From positions 4,144,501 through 4,208,500 of the forward strand of contig NC_011071.1 of NCBI RefSeq assembly GCF_000020665.1: DNA of 64,000 nucleotides. The letters run 5' to 3'. The notes under the pieces are model-generated. The model had not been told where the DNA came from and did no database searches. It saw only the letters and a list, made by a program, of their open reading frames with translations. Position 1 is the first letter of the stretch, and each line of letters opens with the position of its first letter. Origin of the DNA: Stenotrophomonas maltophilia R551-3. GTDB taxonomy: Bacteria; Pseudomonadota; Gammaproteobacteria; Xanthomonadales; Xanthomonadaceae. Below, piece by piece: positions 27,352 to 36,166 of the stretch. The position numbers and the translations under genes were made by a program.

Positions 27352-27744
27352 TTACATGCTGAAGCTGCTGCCGCAGCCGCAGGTGGTCTTGGCGTTCGGG
27401 TTGCGGATCACGAACTGGGCACCGGTCAGGCTCTCGGTGTAATCCACTTCGGCGCCCATCAGGTACTGCAGGCTCAGCGGGTCGACCAGCAGGGTCACCC
27501 CGCTGGTCTGCACCGCAAGATCGTCCTCGGCACGGTTCTCGTCGAACTCGAACCCATACTGGAAGCCCGAACAGCCACCGCCTTCGATATACACGCGCAG
27601 GGCCAGGTCGAGGTTGCCCTCTTCCTGGATCAGGGATTTGACCTTGGCGGCCGCCGACTCGGTGAAGTTCAGCGGGCGCTCCAGCGACTGGTAATCGGGC
27701 GCGGCAACCGGGGTGGCGCCGGGCAGGGAGACTAGCGTGCTCAT
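27352..27744 (-). CDS. erpA: Iron-sulfur cluster insertion protein ErpA
   Basis: 130 residues from the ATG at 27744 (GAGG upstream); the longer frame is not needed. A-type carrier with the three cluster-binding cysteines C58 (GGGCSG), C122 and C124 (TTCGCGSS). It hands Fe-S clusters to apo-enzymes such as those of isoprenoid synthesis. It is the last of three minus-strand genes (DUF6776, bactofilin, erpA) with gaps of 4 and 31 bases, so they are likely one operon. Confidence 0.95.
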   Translation of the reverse strand: MSTLVSLPGATPVAAPDYQSLERPLNFTESAAAKVKSLIQEEGNLDLALRVYIEGGGCSGFQYGFEFDENRAEDDLAVQTSGVTLLVDPLSLQYLMGAEVDYTESLTGAQFVIRNPNAKTTCGCGSSFSM

Positions 27745-27775
27745 GGCCTCAGCATGGGGGTGCCGACGATGGCTT

Positions 27776-28240
27776 TCAAGCCATCGCCTCGGCCAGCTTG
27801 CGGCGCGCGGCGGTGTCACCCTTGCCGCCATTGGCCTCATCACCTTCCGGGGCCGGCAGGGCCGCCATCGGGGCGCTGGCATGGATCAGGCGGCCGTTCA
27901 GCTGGGCACCCGCATTCATCTCCACCACCTGGTAATGGACATTGCCGTTGACCCGCGCGCTCGGGGTCAGTTCGACTTTCTCGGTAGCATGCACGTCACC
28001 GTCGAGGCGACCGCTGATGACGACCACCTGGGCACGGATCTCACCCTCGATCACGCCATGCTCGGCGACCGTCAGGGTCGCGCCACTGGCACCTTCGGCG
28101 GCGATCACCTTGCCATGGATGCGGCCTTCCACGTAGAGCCCGCCACTGAATTCCACATCACCGCGGATCACCACCTGGTTGCCGATCAGGGCATCCACCA
28201 CCAGCTGGCCTTCACGGTTGGATTTGCTGCTTCCGAACAT
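27776..28240 (-). CDS. Bactofilin (polymer-forming cytoskeletal protein)
   Basis: 154 residues from [12 protein letters not shown], chosen for the AGGGGAG site upstream. The core (about 18-120) is the bactofilin right-handed beta-helix: regular hydrophobic repeats such as [23 protein letters not shown] and [24 protein letters not shown]. The tail is polar ([16 protein letters not shown]). Bactofilins form nucleotide-free filaments that scaffold envelope enzymes. The upstream gene encodes a membrane protein with coiled coil, a plausible anchor. Confidence 0.93.
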   Translation of the reverse strand: MFGSSKSNREGQLVVDALIGNQVVIRGDVEFSGGLYVEGRIHGKVIAAEGASGATLTVAEHGVIEGEIRAQVVVISGRLDGDVHATEKVELTPSARVNGNVHYQVVEMNAGAQLNGRLIHASAPMAALPAPEGDEANGGKGDTAARRKLAEAMA

Positions 28241-28244
28241 CTGC

Positions 28245-28988
28245 CTACTCCCCTTTGGCGGCCGGCGCACCGGCCTGTTTCCAGTCGAATACCTGGGTGG
28301 TGCCCCCCGCACCACTCCCCAATGTCACCCGCACGCGTTGCGGGGTGAAGTCAGCCGGCAGCATCACGCTGCCGCTGATCTGCTGGAAGTACCGGAACGA
28401 GTAATCCTGTCCCGGCACCTTGCTGCGCTGGTGCAGATCATCCCAGCTGATCGTGGCCAGCTTGCCGTTCTTCACGCCTTCCACGGTGAAACGCATCTGC
28501 CCCTGGCTGATGGCACCGCGGTTGAGATTCTGGGTCAGCACGGCGGTGTACTGCCAAGTGCCGGCCGCTTCCGGGCTGAACTCGATGGAATGGGTGTTCA
28601 GGCCCTTGCGCTGGCTGGTTGAACCCACCAGGCGCTCGTAGAAGGCGACGTCGGCGCGCAGGCCGGCGATTTCTTCGTCACGCTCGGCCAGCGAGGACTG
28701 CACCTCGGTGTTGGCGGCGCGGCTGATGCGGTCGGAGGCTTCCAGCGTGGCCTGTTTCTGGCGCAGCTCGGTCAGCTGCGTCTGCAGGCCCTCGGCACGC
28801 TTCTCGGCGGCCTGCAGGCGCTGGCCCTGCGCATCGCGCGGCGTGGCCATCCAGCAGCCACCCAGCGCGGCCAGCACCAGGCTGAGCAGCCAGATGCCAC
28901 CGATCACCAGCAGGCGGCGACGGTCCATCGGCGGTTGCGGCGCGCCGGGCAGGCGCACCTGCACGCGCATGGGAGGGCGGTTGTTCAT
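28245..28988 (-). CDS. DUF6776-type single-pass membrane protein with coiled coil
   Basis: 247 residues from the ATG at 28988 (GGAA upstream); an ATG six codons earlier is also in frame. A basic Pro-rich start is followed by one transmembrane segment (about 23-43, RRLLVIGGIWLLSLVLAALGG). Then comes a coiled coil (about 55-115, QRLQAAEKRAEGLQTQLTELRQK) and a C-terminal beta domain. This layout is that of DUF6776. The stop is 4 bases before the bactofilin start, implying coupled expression and possibly a membrane partner for bactofilin. Confidence 0.8.
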   Translation of the reverse strand: MNNRPPMRVQVRLPGAPQPPMDRRRLLVIGGIWLLSLVLAALGGCWMATPRDAQGQRLQAAEKRAEGLQTQLTELRQKQATLEASDRISRAANTEVQSSLAERDEEIAGLRADVAFYERLVGSTSQRKGLNTHSIEFSPEAAGTWQYTAVLTQNLNRGAISQGQMRFTVEGVKNGKLATISWDDLHQRSKVPGQDYSFRYFQQISGSVMLPADFTPQRVRVTLGSGAGGTTQVFDWKQAGAPAAKGE

Positions 28989-29167
28989 GGGTGGTTTCCG
29001 GGGCATCGCGAGGGCGACACCGATACGGCCCCTGTGGCAAACGACGGGCTAGTGTATGACAGGACAGGTGGGTTTCCTGCGCAGGGAGCGGCGGCGGTCT
29101 GTGGCGTTCAGGCACGCCATCACCGATAGTGTGGCCCCCTGCACAGTTCCGCCGCCGGAGCATCGCC

Positions 29168-29785
29168 ATGACCGAAGCCCACCTGTTCGTGATCGGCATC
29201 CTGCTGGCCTGGCTGGCCGGTATCCGTGTCTACCTCACCGTGTTCGGCGTCGGCCTGGCCGGCCTGCTCGGCTGGGTCGATCTCCCACCCGCCCTGCAGG
29301 CCACTGAGTCATGGTGGGTGCTGGGCACCTCGGCGGCGCTGGCCGTGGCCGAGTTCTTCGCCGACAAGATTCCCGGCGTGGACTCGGCCTGGGACCTGGT
29401 GCAGACACTCGCGCGCGTGCCTGCCGGCGCCTTCCTCGCCGCCGCCACGCTGTCGCCCGATGGGCAGCTGGGCACCGGCGCGCTTGCTGCCGGCGCCGGT
29501 GTCGCGTTGGCCAGCCATGGCCTGAAGGCCGGCACCCGCGCGTTGCTCAATACCTCGCCGGAACCAGCCAGCAACTGGGTTGCCTCCGCTGCCGAAGACA
29601 CCGTGGTGATCGGTGGCCTGGCCCTGGCCCTGGCACACCCGTGGATCGCGCTGATCGTGGTGCTGGCCTGCAGCCTGGCCGGTGCCCTGCTGGTGTGGAT
29701 GGTCTGGCGCACCTTGTGGAAAGGCGTGCGCTGGCTGGCGCGCGGCGTCTCCGCAGACGGTCCGCGACAGCCCGGCACCGGTTGA
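29168..29785 (+). CDS. DUF4126 membrane protein
   Basis: 205 residues from the ATG at 29168, preceded by GGAG. Several hydrophobic segments: 5-35 (FVIGILLAWLAGIRVYLTVFGVGLAGLLG), about 50-62, about 85-115 and 140-170. The signature VAEFFADKIPGVDSAWDLVQTLARVPAGA is characteristic of DUF4126. Function unknown. It precedes the degenerate GGDEF-EAL regulator by 44 bases on the same strand; co-transcription is possible. Confidence 0.85.
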   Translation: MTEAHLFVIGILLAWLAGIRVYLTVFGVGLAGLLGWVDLPPALQATESWWVLGTSAALAVAEFFADKIPGVDSAWDLVQTLARVPAGAFLAAATLSPDGQLGTGALAAGAGVALASHGLKAGTRALLNTSPEPASNWVASAAEDTVVIGGLALALAHPWIALIVVLACSLAGALLVWMVWRTLWKGVRWLARGVSADGPRQPGTG

Positions 29786-29829
29786 ACGTCGGGCTTGTCG
29801 CATAATGGACGCGAACACCAGGAGCACCG

Positions 29830-31716
29830 ATGGCCGCAAACGAATCCCCCGCGGGCGCCCGCCCGGGACGCGCTGAAACCCCTCCGGCCGATCATTGGCA
29901 ACGCTGGGCCGCTGACCCGGCAAGCGCGGTCGTAGTGGCACCGGCGGCAACGCCGTCGTTGGCCACAGTCGACACGCCGGCGACGATCGGCAGCGCACCG
30001 CCGCCGCTGCCCGGCCCGGGCGCACTGGCTGAAGCAGGCAACAACGACCAGGCACCGCCGCCCTCCGATTCGCCCTACCGCGTGCTGATCGTCGAGGATG
30101 ACCGCGCCCAGGCCCTGTTCGCGCAGAGCGTGCTGCACGGTGCCGGGATGCAGGCGATCGTGCACAGCGATGCCGATGGCGCGCTGCAGGCCATCAAGGA
30201 ACATCGCCCCGATCTGATCCTGATGGACCTGCACCTGCCCGGCCTGGACGGCATGCGCCTGACCGCGCTGATCCGCCAGCAGCCTGGCCTGCAGCTGCTG
30301 CCAATCGTGTTCCTCAGTGGCGATCCGGACCCGGAGCGCCAGTTCGAGGTGCTCGACAGTGGTGCCGATGACTACCTGAGCAAGCCGATCCGCCCCCGCC
30401 ACCTGATCGCGGCGGTGGCCAACCGCATCCGCCGCGCACGTGCCCAGGCCGCGACCCTGCCCGGTGCTACCGGCGCACCGGCCACCAGCAATCCGGAAAC
30501 CGGCCTGCCGACCCGCCACCACGTGCTGCAGCAGCTCAACACCGCGCTCGCCCACCGCGACCACGGGGGCGTGTTCTTCATTGAAGTGGCCAGCGCGCTG
30601 GGCCTGCGCGAGCGCTACGGCTATGCCGCGTTCGAGCGCCTGATGGTGCAGGCCGGGCAGCGCCTGGCTGAGGCCGGTCATCCGCACCTGCTGGCGCGCT
30701 TGAACGACAATAGTTTCCTGCTGCTGGCCCGCAGTGCTGACGAAGACAGCCTCGAAGGCATCGCCGCGACCCTGCGCGAGCAGTTGTCGGCGCGGGCCTT
30801 CGTGATCCGCGACGACGAATCGGTGCACCTGCGCGGCGTGGTCGGTTACGCGCCGATGTCGCCGGGCTTCGACGATGCCAACAGCGCGCTGGAAGCGGTC
30901 GAACGCACCACCCTGCAGGCGCGGCTGCTCAGCGCCGGCGTCGCCGGCCATGTGCATCGCCAGGCGATCACCGAACAGGAACACCTGGCCCTGCTGGAAG
31001 GCCAGCTGGAACTGGCGTACCAGCCGATCGTCGCCGTCGCCGGTGGCAACACCGCGCAGTACCAGCTGCTGCTGCGCCTGCGCCAGGCCGATGGCACGGT
31101 ACTGGCTGCCGGCCAGGTGATTCCGGCTGCGGAAGCGGCAGGCCGCATCGCTGATCTCGACCAGCAGGTGATGGACCATGCGCTGGGCCTGCTCGATCTG
31201 TACCGGCATGCCACACAACCGTTGAACCTGTTCGTCTCGCAGTCACTGCGTACCCTGCAGCGCGATGCCTTCGCCGACTGGCTGCTGGAATCGCTGCAGC
31301 GGCGCGACCTGCCCGGTAGTGCGCTGGTGATCGACGTACGCCTGCCCGACGCGTTGATCCACACCGTGCCACTGCAGCAGTTCTGCCAGCGCATGGCCGG
31401 CGCCGGCGTGCGTTTCTGCCTGAGCCAGTTCGAACCCAGTGCCGACGCCGATGCGTTGCTGACCCAGCTGCCGCTGTCGTTCGTGCGCATGGCCGCGCGC
31501 TTCTCCAGCAGCCATGCCAACCCGGCCACCCGCGAAGAACTGCGCAGGGCGATCGAGCAGGCGCATGCCGCCGGCCTGCAGATCATCGGGCAGCAGATCG
31601 AAGACCCGCAGGCCGCCGCCGCGATGTGGGTCGGTGGCGTCGACTACATCCAGGGCAACATGGTGCAGTCGGCCGGCAGTGACCTGAACTTCGACTTCCA
31701 CAACGCGGTGCTCTGA
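29830..31716 (+). CDS. Response regulator with degenerate GGDEF and EAL domains
   Basis: 628 residues. A Pro/Ala-rich N-terminus (1-80) is followed by a receiver domain (82-200) with phosphoacceptor D133 (LILMDLHLP) and K185. A GGDEF-like domain spans about 225-370 and an EAL-like domain about 385-620. The GGDEF signature is replaced by LNDNSF (291-296). The EAL motif reads QLL in YQLLLRLR (411-418), so neither cyclase nor phosphodiesterase activity is expected. A c-di-GMP-binding or protein-interaction role, as in FimX-like proteins, is inferred. The following hybrid kinase starts one base after the stop, so the two are very likely partners. Confidence 0.88.
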   Translation: MAANESPAGARPGRAETPPADHWQRWAADPASAVVVAPAATPSLATVDTPATIGSAPPPLPGPGALAEAGNNDQAPPPSDSPYRVLIVEDDRAQALFAQSVLHGAGMQAIVHSDADGALQAIKEHRPDLILMDLHLPGLDGMRLTALIRQQPGLQLLPIVFLSGDPDPERQFEVLDSGADDYLSKPIRPRHLIAAVANRIRRARAQAATLPGATGAPATSNPETGLPTRHHVLQQLNTALAHRDHGGVFFIEVASALGLRERYGYAAFERLMVQAGQRLAEAGHPHLLARLNDNSFLLLARSADEDSLEGIAATLREQLSARAFVIRDDESVHLRGVVGYAPMSPGFDDANSALEAVERTTLQARLLSAGVAGHVHRQAITEQEHLALLEGQLELAYQPIVAVAGGNTAQYQLLLRLRQADGTVLAAGQVIPAAEAAGRIADLDQQVMDHALGLLDLYRHATQPLNLFVSQSLRTLQRDAFADWLLESLQRRDLPGSALVIDVRLPDALIHTVPLQQFCQRMAGAGVRFCLSQFEPSADADALLTQLPLSFVRMAARFSSSHANPATREELRRAIEQAHAAGLQIIGQQIEDPQAAAAMWVGGVDYIQGNMVQSAGSDLNFDFHNAVL

Positions 31717-31717
31717 C

Positions 31718-33934
31718 GTGCCGCTGTGGGGCGCGCTGCTGGTTGCCCTTGCTGCGGCCGCCATCGTGCTGCTGATGGGCCTGCGCCTGCGCACGCGCAA
31801 CCGTGCGCTGGCCAGCCTGCAGCGCGAGCGCAGCGTACTGGCCAGCGAGCGCGACCAGCTGCGCCGCACCACCGAACGCCAGGGCCAGCTGGAACAGCAG
31901 CTGCTGCAGGCCAAGCAGGCCGCCGAAGCGGCGGTGCTGGCCAAGGGCGAGTTCCTGGCCACGATGAGCCATGAGATCCGCACGCCGCTCAACGGCATCC
32001 TGCCGATGCTGGAGCTGATCGCACGTGGACCGCTGGGCGAGGACCAGCGACAGATGCTGGCCACCGCCTCGGCCAGCTCGCAGCAGCTGCTGCGCATCGT
32101 CGACGACATCCTCGATTACTCGCGCCTGGAAGCGCAGGCGCTGGAACTGGAGATCACCAGCTTCAACCTGCGCGAGCTGCTCGATGGCGTGGTGCAGCTG
32201 ATGCAGCGCGCCGCCGATTCGAAGGGCCTGGTACTGGGCCTGCAGCTGGACCCGTCGGTACGGCTGCCAGTGCGTGGTGACCCGGTGCGCCTGCGCCAGG
32301 TGCTGAGCAACCTGCTTGCGAACGCGATCAAGTTCACCGCGCGTGGCCAGGTGCAGCTGCGCGTGCAGCGGCTGGGCGAAGGTGCCGCGCAACACCAGCT
32401 GCGCTTCGAGATCACCGATACCGGCATCGGTATCGACCAGGCACTACAGGCGCGACTGTTCCAGTCCTTCAGCCAGGCCGATGCCTCGACTACCCGCATC
32501 TATGGTGGCACCGGCCTGGGCCTCGCCATCTGCAAGCGCATCATCGACCTGATGCAGGGCCGCATCGGCGTGCAGTCCACGCCGGGCCAGGGCGCCACGT
32601 TCTGGTTCGAGATTCCGCTGCTGAAGGTACCCGGCGATCTGCCCGCGATGGCGCGCACACCCGCAGCGCTGCTGTTGTTCAGTGCCGATGCCACGCTGCA
32701 GGCACGCGTCGAGCGCGTCGCGGCCCACCATGGCCTGCAGGTTCAGCCGCTGCCGCAACTGGATGCACTGGTCGAACGCCTGCGCGCGGTGCCGCGCCCT
32801 GGCCGGCAGGCACCTGCCTGGCTGCTGGTTGATGCACGTGCGCGCCGCAACGGCGAGGTGACGCTGCAGCGGGCATTGGCCGAACGTGGCGAGGACGACG
32901 CACTGCGGGTGCTGTGGCTGCAGGATGAGGCGCTTTCGCCGCACCCGCGCCAGCACCAGCTGCCCGCCCATTTCGACGATGCCGCCCTGCATGCGCTGCT
33001 GGCCGTTCCGGTGGCGCATGCGCGCCCGGCTGCGCTGCTGGCCAACGCGGAAGACGGGCAACCGGCTGCGGCGTTGCCGCCGCTGCACCTGCGCGTGCTG
33101 CTGGTGGAAGACAACACGGTCAACCGCATGGTGGCCGAACAGCTGCTGCGGGTATTCCAGTGCGAGGTGCGCAACGCCAGCGATGGCGAACAGGCACTGC
33201 TCGCGCTGCGCGAGGGCGGCGTGGACGTGGTGCTGATGGACTGCCAGATGCCGGTGCTGGATGGCTACGCCGCCACCCGCCAGTGGCGCGCCGAGGAAAT
33301 GGAAGCCGGTCGCCCGCGGTTGCCGATCATCGCGATGACCGCCAATGCCATGGCCGGTGACCGCGAACGCTGCCTGCAGGCCGGTATGGATGACTACCTG
33401 TCCAAGCCGATCGCGCGCGCCACGTTGCATGCGCTGTTGCAGCGCTGGGGGGGCGGTAGAGCTGCATCACCTGCACGGCCTTCTGTAGAGCCGAGCCATG
33501 CTCGGCTGACGGCCAATAGCAGTCGCGCTCCATCAGCCGAGCATGGCTCGGCTCTACAAGACGATGACAGCCGGGTCGGCTCCAAGCCACAGCCGGTGCT
33601 TGACCGCGGTGTTCTGGACGAACTGCACGCGGTGATCGGCGATGCCGCGCTCCAGATCGTCGCGGTGTTCCTGGAAGATGCACCCGCAATGGTGCAGCAG
33701 CTGCAGCAGGCCGCGCAGAACGGCGACGAGCCGCGCCTGCAGGCGCTCGCGCACACCCTGAAATCATCCAGTGCGAATGTGGGCGTGTTGTCGCTGTCGG
33801 CGGTCGCGCAGCGCATCGAGCAGGAAGCCCGTGCCGGCAGCCTGCAGCGCCCCGCCGTGGCGGTGGCGCTGCTGGTTGCGGAATTCGCCCGCGCGCGCGT
33901 GGCGCTGACGGGCTACCTGGCACAGCATCGGTAG
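31718..33934 (+). CDS. Hybrid sensor histidine kinase with receiver and HPt domains
   Basis: 738 residues starting at GTG one base after the preceding stop; no Shine-Dalgarno is visible, so translation is probably coupled. One N-terminal membrane segment (about 3-22), a coiled coil (30-75), HisKA with H85 ([13 protein letters not shown]) and an HATPase with DTGIGI and GGTGLGLAI. Then a degenerate receiver-like region (about 315-450), a true receiver with D508 ([11 protein letters not shown]) and an HPt with H679 ([12 protein letters not shown]). There is no periplasmic sensor domain. The linker at about residues 590-613 is encoded by a SMAG dimer, and the stop codon TAG lies inside the GTAG of a further SMAG repeat. 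Confidence 0.93.
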   Translation: MPLWGALLVALAAAAIVLLMGLRLRTRNRALASLQRERSVLASERDQLRRTTERQGQLEQQLLQAKQAAEAAVLAKGEFLATMSHEIRTPLNGILPMLELIARGPLGEDQRQMLATASASSQQLLRIVDDILDYSRLEAQALELEITSFNLRELLDGVVQLMQRAADSKGLVLGLQLDPSVRLPVRGDPVRLRQVLSNLLANAIKFTARGQVQLRVQRLGEGAAQHQLRFEITDTGIGIDQALQARLFQSFSQADASTTRIYGGTGLGLAICKRIIDLMQGRIGVQSTPGQGATFWFEIPLLKVPGDLPAMARTPAALLLFSADATLQARVERVAAHHGLQVQPLPQLDALVERLRAVPRPGRQAPAWLLVDARARRNGEVTLQRALAERGEDDALRVLWLQDEALSPHPRQHQLPAHFDDAALHALLAVPVAHARPAALLANAEDGQPAAALPPLHLRVLLVEDNTVNRMVAEQLLRVFQCEVRNASDGEQALLALREGGVDVVLMDCQMPVLDGYAATRQWRAEEMEAGRPRLPIIAMTANAMAGDRERCLQAGMDDYLSKPIARATLHALLQRWGGGRAASPARPSVEPSHARLTANSSRAPSAEHGSALQDDDSRVGSKPQPVLDRGVLDELHAVIGDAALQIVAVFLEDAPAMVQQLQQAAQNGDEPRLQALAHTLKSSSANVGVLSLSAVAQRIEQEARAGSLQRPAVAVALLVAEFARARVALTGYLAQHR
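33485..33557. repeat. SMAG dimer inside the hybrid kinase coding sequence
   Basis: GTAGAGCCGAGCCATGCTCGGCT, then 29 bases, then the inverted copy AGCCGAGCATGGCTCGGCTCTAC. It is read in frame as a polar linker between receiver and HPt domains. Confidence 0.9.
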
Positions 33935-33987
33935 CGTCGAGCTTGCTCGACCGTCGCCATGCTGATCACAGTCGAGCAAGCTCGACG
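33931..33987. repeat. SMAG-like dimer carrying the kinase stop codon
   Basis: GTAGCGTCGAGCTTGCTCGAC and, after about 20 bases, the inverted GTCGAGCAAGCTCGACGCC. The TAG of the first GTAG is the stop codon of the hybrid kinase. It lies between convergent genes (kinase and bfr) and may act as a bidirectional transcript-end hairpin. Confidence 0.75.
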
Positions 33988-33992
33988 CCAGG

Positions 33993-34463
33993 TCACTCTT
34001 CCAGCTTGCTCAGCAGGTACTTCGGCTCACCGATACGCTCGATCAGGTCAAGCTGGGTTTCCAGCCAGTCAATGTGCTCTTCCTCCGAATCGAGGATCTT
34101 CACGAACAGCTGGCGGCTGACGTAGTCGCCGACTGAATCGGAATAGGCCACGGCCTCGCGCAGGGTGACCACGCCGTCGCGTTCCAGCGACAGGTCGCAC
34201 TGCAGGATCTCGGTCGGGTTCTCGCCGATGCGAAGCTTGCCCAGCGCCTGGAAGTTCGGCAGGCCTTCGAGGAACAGGATGCGGTCGGCGAGCATGTCGG
34301 CATGCTTCATCTCGTCGATCGATTCCTTGTACTCGTGTTCGGCCAGTTCCTTGATGCCCCAGTTCTTCAGCATCTTGGCGTGCAGGAAGTACTGGTTGAT
34401 CGCGGTCAGCTCGTTGTAGAGGACCTTGTTGAGGAATTCGATGACCTTGGTGTCGCCCTTCAT
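33993..34463 (-). CDS. bfr: Bacterioferritin
   Basis: 156 residues from the ATG at 34463 (AGGAG upstream). Four-helix ferritin with the full ferroxidase set E18, E51, H54, E94, E127, H130 and the haem ligand M52. Twenty-four subunits form the iron-storage shell in the cytoplasm. The gene for bacterioferritin-associated ferredoxin lies just upstream on the same strand, 144 bases away, the usual functional pair for iron storage and release. Confidence 0.97.
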   Translation of the reverse strand: MKGDTKVIEFLNKVLYNELTAINQYFLHAKMLKNWGIKELAEHEYKESIDEMKHADMLADRILFLEGLPNFQALGKLRIGENPTEILQCDLSLERDGVVTLREAVAYSDSVGDYVSRQLFVKILDSEEEHIDWLETQLDLIERIGEPKYLLSKLEE

Positions 34464-34607
34464 GGGGGTGCTCCTGCGCGCTGAAAACGCAGGCACTTTA
34501 GCGCCTTGCGCGCGCCGGTGAAGGAACGCGAATCGTGCGCATTGGCCTGTGCGGCACGCAGTGAAGGAAACGAATGCGCGGCGTCAATGCGCCGCGAAAG
34601 AAGTCGC

Positions 34608-34817
34608 TCAGGCGACCTGTGCCAGGCCGAGCACCGGCAACGGCAGGTCGTGGGTGGCGTGCGCCTTGGCCAGCAGCTCGCCGGCCATGTCCAGGCAGGA
34701 ACCGCAGGTGGCGCCACAGCCGGTACGCATGGTCAGCTCGGCCACCGACGTGACGCCATGGCTGGCGGCTTCGCGGATCTGGTGGTCGGTGACTCCGTTG
34801 CAGATGCAGACGTACAC
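34608..34817 (-). CDS. bfd: Bacterioferritin-associated ferredoxin
   Basis: 69 residues. BFD-type [2Fe-2S] domain with the canonical cysteines C4, C6, C38 and C41 (MYVCICNGVTD and CGATCGSC). It donates electrons to bacterioferritin haem to release stored iron. The upstream region contains an 11-bp inverted repeat built on GAGAATGGTT that may be an iron-responsive operator. Confidence 0.95.
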   Translation of the reverse strand: MYVCICNGVTDHQIREAASHGVTSVAELTMRTGCGATCGSCLDMAGELLAKAHATHDLPLPVLGLAQVA

Positions 34818-34872
34818 AGGCGTGAACCGGGCTGACAGGCCAGAGGCGGCCTGTTGGCTATTCCAATGGAAA

Positions 34873-34910
34873 CGAGAATGGTTGTCAATCAGAGACCTGA
34901 ACCATTCTCG
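34873..34910. promoter_or_regulatory. 11-bp perfect inverted repeat upstream of bfd (candidate iron-responsive operator)
   Basis: CGAGAATGGTT and AACCATTCTCG are separated by 16 bases. Each half resembles part of a Fur operator (GAGAAT/ATTCTC). It lies 56 bases upstream of bfd and 16 bases past the rppH stop. A role as a weak rppH terminator is the alternative, but no good T run follows on the minus strand. Confidence 0.5.
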
Positions 34911-34925
34911 ATACCGTTCAGCAGT

Positions 34926-35546
34926 TTACGTCGGCGGGACGTCGCCCTGCGCCTTCTTCGGCCAGTAGCCGCGGCTGCGCGGACGCTTTCGCGGGCGATC
35001 GTGGCCAGCCGTGTGGCCAGGCATCCAGGCCTCGGCAGCGCTCTTGGGCATGGCCGTGACGCCCTGCCCGGCCACCCCCTGGGCCAGCGGAGCCAGATGT
35101 CGCAAAGCACGTGCGTAGACGCCGCGCTTGAACATCACCACGTGCTCCACCGGGTACCAGAAATCCACCCATCGCCAGTGGTCGAACTCCGGCGAGTCGG
35201 TGTGGTCCAGGCACACATGGGATTCGTCACCGGTCAGGCGCAGCAGGAACCAGACCTGCTTCTGGCCGATGCAGACCTGCCGCTCGTTGCGGCGGATGGC
35301 CCGCGCCGGCAGCTTGTAGCGCAGCCAGCCGGGCGTTGCCCCGAGCACTTCCACGTGCTCAGGCAGCAGGCCGGTCTCTTCCTGCAGTTCACGATACATG
35401 GCCTCGACAGGCGTCTCGTCGGTATTCATGCCACCCTGCGGGAACTGCCAACCGTCCCGGCGCACGCGTCGTGCCCAGAACACCTGGCCGTCCTGCCGCA
35501 TCAGCACAATGCCGACGTTCGGTCGATAGCCGTCCGGATCGATCAC
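34926..35546 (-). CDS. rppH: RNA 5'-pyrophosphohydrolase RppH
   Basis: 206 residues beginning [15 protein letters not shown], the classic RppH start. The Nudix box starts at residue 38 ([20 protein letters not shown]). It removes pyrophosphate from triphosphorylated mRNA 5' ends to start RNase E decay. The C-terminal tail (about 165-206, [19 protein letters not shown]) is basic, as in Xanthomonad homologues. Transcribed divergently from the tRNA pair. Confidence 0.96.
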   Translation of the reverse strand: MIDPDGYRPNVGIVLMRQDGQVFWARRVRRDGWQFPQGGMNTDETPVEAMYRELQEETGLLPEHVEVLGATPGWLRYKLPARAIRRNERQVCIGQKQVWFLLRLTGDESHVCLDHTDSPEFDHWRWVDFWYPVEHVVMFKRGVYARALRHLAPLAQGVAGQGVTAMPKSAAEAWMPGHTAGHDRPRKRPRSRGYWPKKAQGDVPPT

Positions 35547-35623
35547 GATGCGGACTCCTAAAAAATCTACTGGTTGGGACTATCCCATGCCGTCTGTCGG
35601 CCTACAAGCACGACACAAAAGTG

Positions 35624-35653
35624 TTGACAGGGTCGATACACATCAGCAGAATA
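35624..35653 (+). promoter_or_regulatory. Sigma70-type promoter for the tRNA operon
   Basis: A perfect -35 TTGACA and an AGAATA -10-like hexamer with an 18-base spacer. The predicted start is only a few bases upstream of the tRNA-Met 5' end. Confidence 0.7.
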
Positions 35654-35666
35654 GCGGGCTCACCAA

Positions 35667-35743
35667 GGCTATGTAGCTCAGCCGGTTAGAGCACAGCACT
35701 CATAATGCTGGGGTCGGTGGTTCGAGTCCACCCATAGCCACCA
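35667..35743 (+). tRNA. tRNA-Met (anticodon CAT), elongator type
   Basis: 77 bases including encoded CCA. The acceptor stem GGCTATG pairs with CATAGCC. The anticodon arm CAGCA-CTCATAA-TGCTG gives CAT. The T-loop is TTCGAGT. The GGCTATGTAGCTCAG start fits elongator tRNA-Met rather than initiator tRNA, or the tRNA-Ile2 that also carries CAT. Confidence 0.95.
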
Positions 35744-35801
35744 CACTGAAATTCAAGTTGTTTTTCAGTGTGAAGAGTGAGAAAATAGTTACACGTTACA
35801 T

Positions 35802-35875
35802 TGCCCCTTAGCCAAGCGGTAAGGCACCTGACTCTGACTCAGGCATCGGTGGTTCGAATCCATCAGGGGCAGCCA
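35802..35875 (+). tRNA. tRNA-Gln (anticodon CTG)
   Basis: 74 bases including encoded CCA. The acceptor TGCCCCT pairs with AGGGGCA. The anticodon arm CCTGA-CTCTGAC-TCAGG gives CTG. The D-arm AGCCAAGCGGTAAGGCA is typical of tRNA-Gln. It lies 58 bases after tRNA-Met, likely co-transcribed from the TTGACA promoter upstream. Confidence 0.95.
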
Positions 35876-35926
35876 AATTAAAAGCAAAAGGCCAGATCGA
35901 AAGATCTGGCCTTTTGCTTTTAATTT
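35875..35926. terminator. Very long perfect hairpin ending the tRNA operon
   Basis: A 24-bp perfect stem with a GAAA loop (35899-35902). The left arm begins on the last A of the tRNA-Gln CCA, and both arm ends are A/T-rich, so it can terminate transcription in either direction. Confidence 0.85.
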
Positions 35927-36007
35927 GGTCGCGCATTCCACCTTATCCCCGCACCTGTCGGCGCGCCCCCTTGAACAACAAGGGGGCTCCTCTCCAGAGA
36001 TAGATTC

Positions 36008-36046
36008 GGGGTCGGATCCTTTTCCAAAGGAAAGGGCTCTGACCCC
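36008..36046. repeat. Inverted repeat of the GGGGTCrGAkCC family, copy 2
   Basis: GGGGTCGGATCCTTTTCC, three A, then a near-complement ending GGGCTCTGACCCC. The outer arms match the 1459-1497 copy in inverted order, and the centres differ. Confidence 0.6.
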
Positions 36047-36091
36047 ACCCCATCTGGCCGGCAACCTCGAAATGCATACCCCCAGAACGAC

Positions 36092-36117
36092 AAAAGCCCG
36101 GCCGAAGCCGGGCTTTT
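36092..36117 (-). terminator. Terminator of the rplM-rpsI operon
   Basis: An 11-bp stem (AAAAGCCCGGC with its complement) around a 4-base loop, giving GC-rich stem then T4 on the minus strand. It lies 50 bases after the rpsI stop. Confidence 0.88.
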
Positions 36118-36166
36118 GCTTTTCCAACCAGCGGGCCCCCGAAGGAGCCCAACCAGGCACGGTAGA

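Noticed and set aside
29230..31218. 662-residue minus-strand frame opposite DUF4126 and the GGDEF-EAL regulator
   Set aside because: Shadow; both plus-strand genes have clear domains and starts.
35667..35743. tRNA-Ile2 (CAT with lysidine) instead of tRNA-Met
   Set aside because: The acceptor and D-arm sequence (GGCTATGTAGCTCAG) fits elongator tRNA-Met better than the GGCCC-type tRNA-Ile2.
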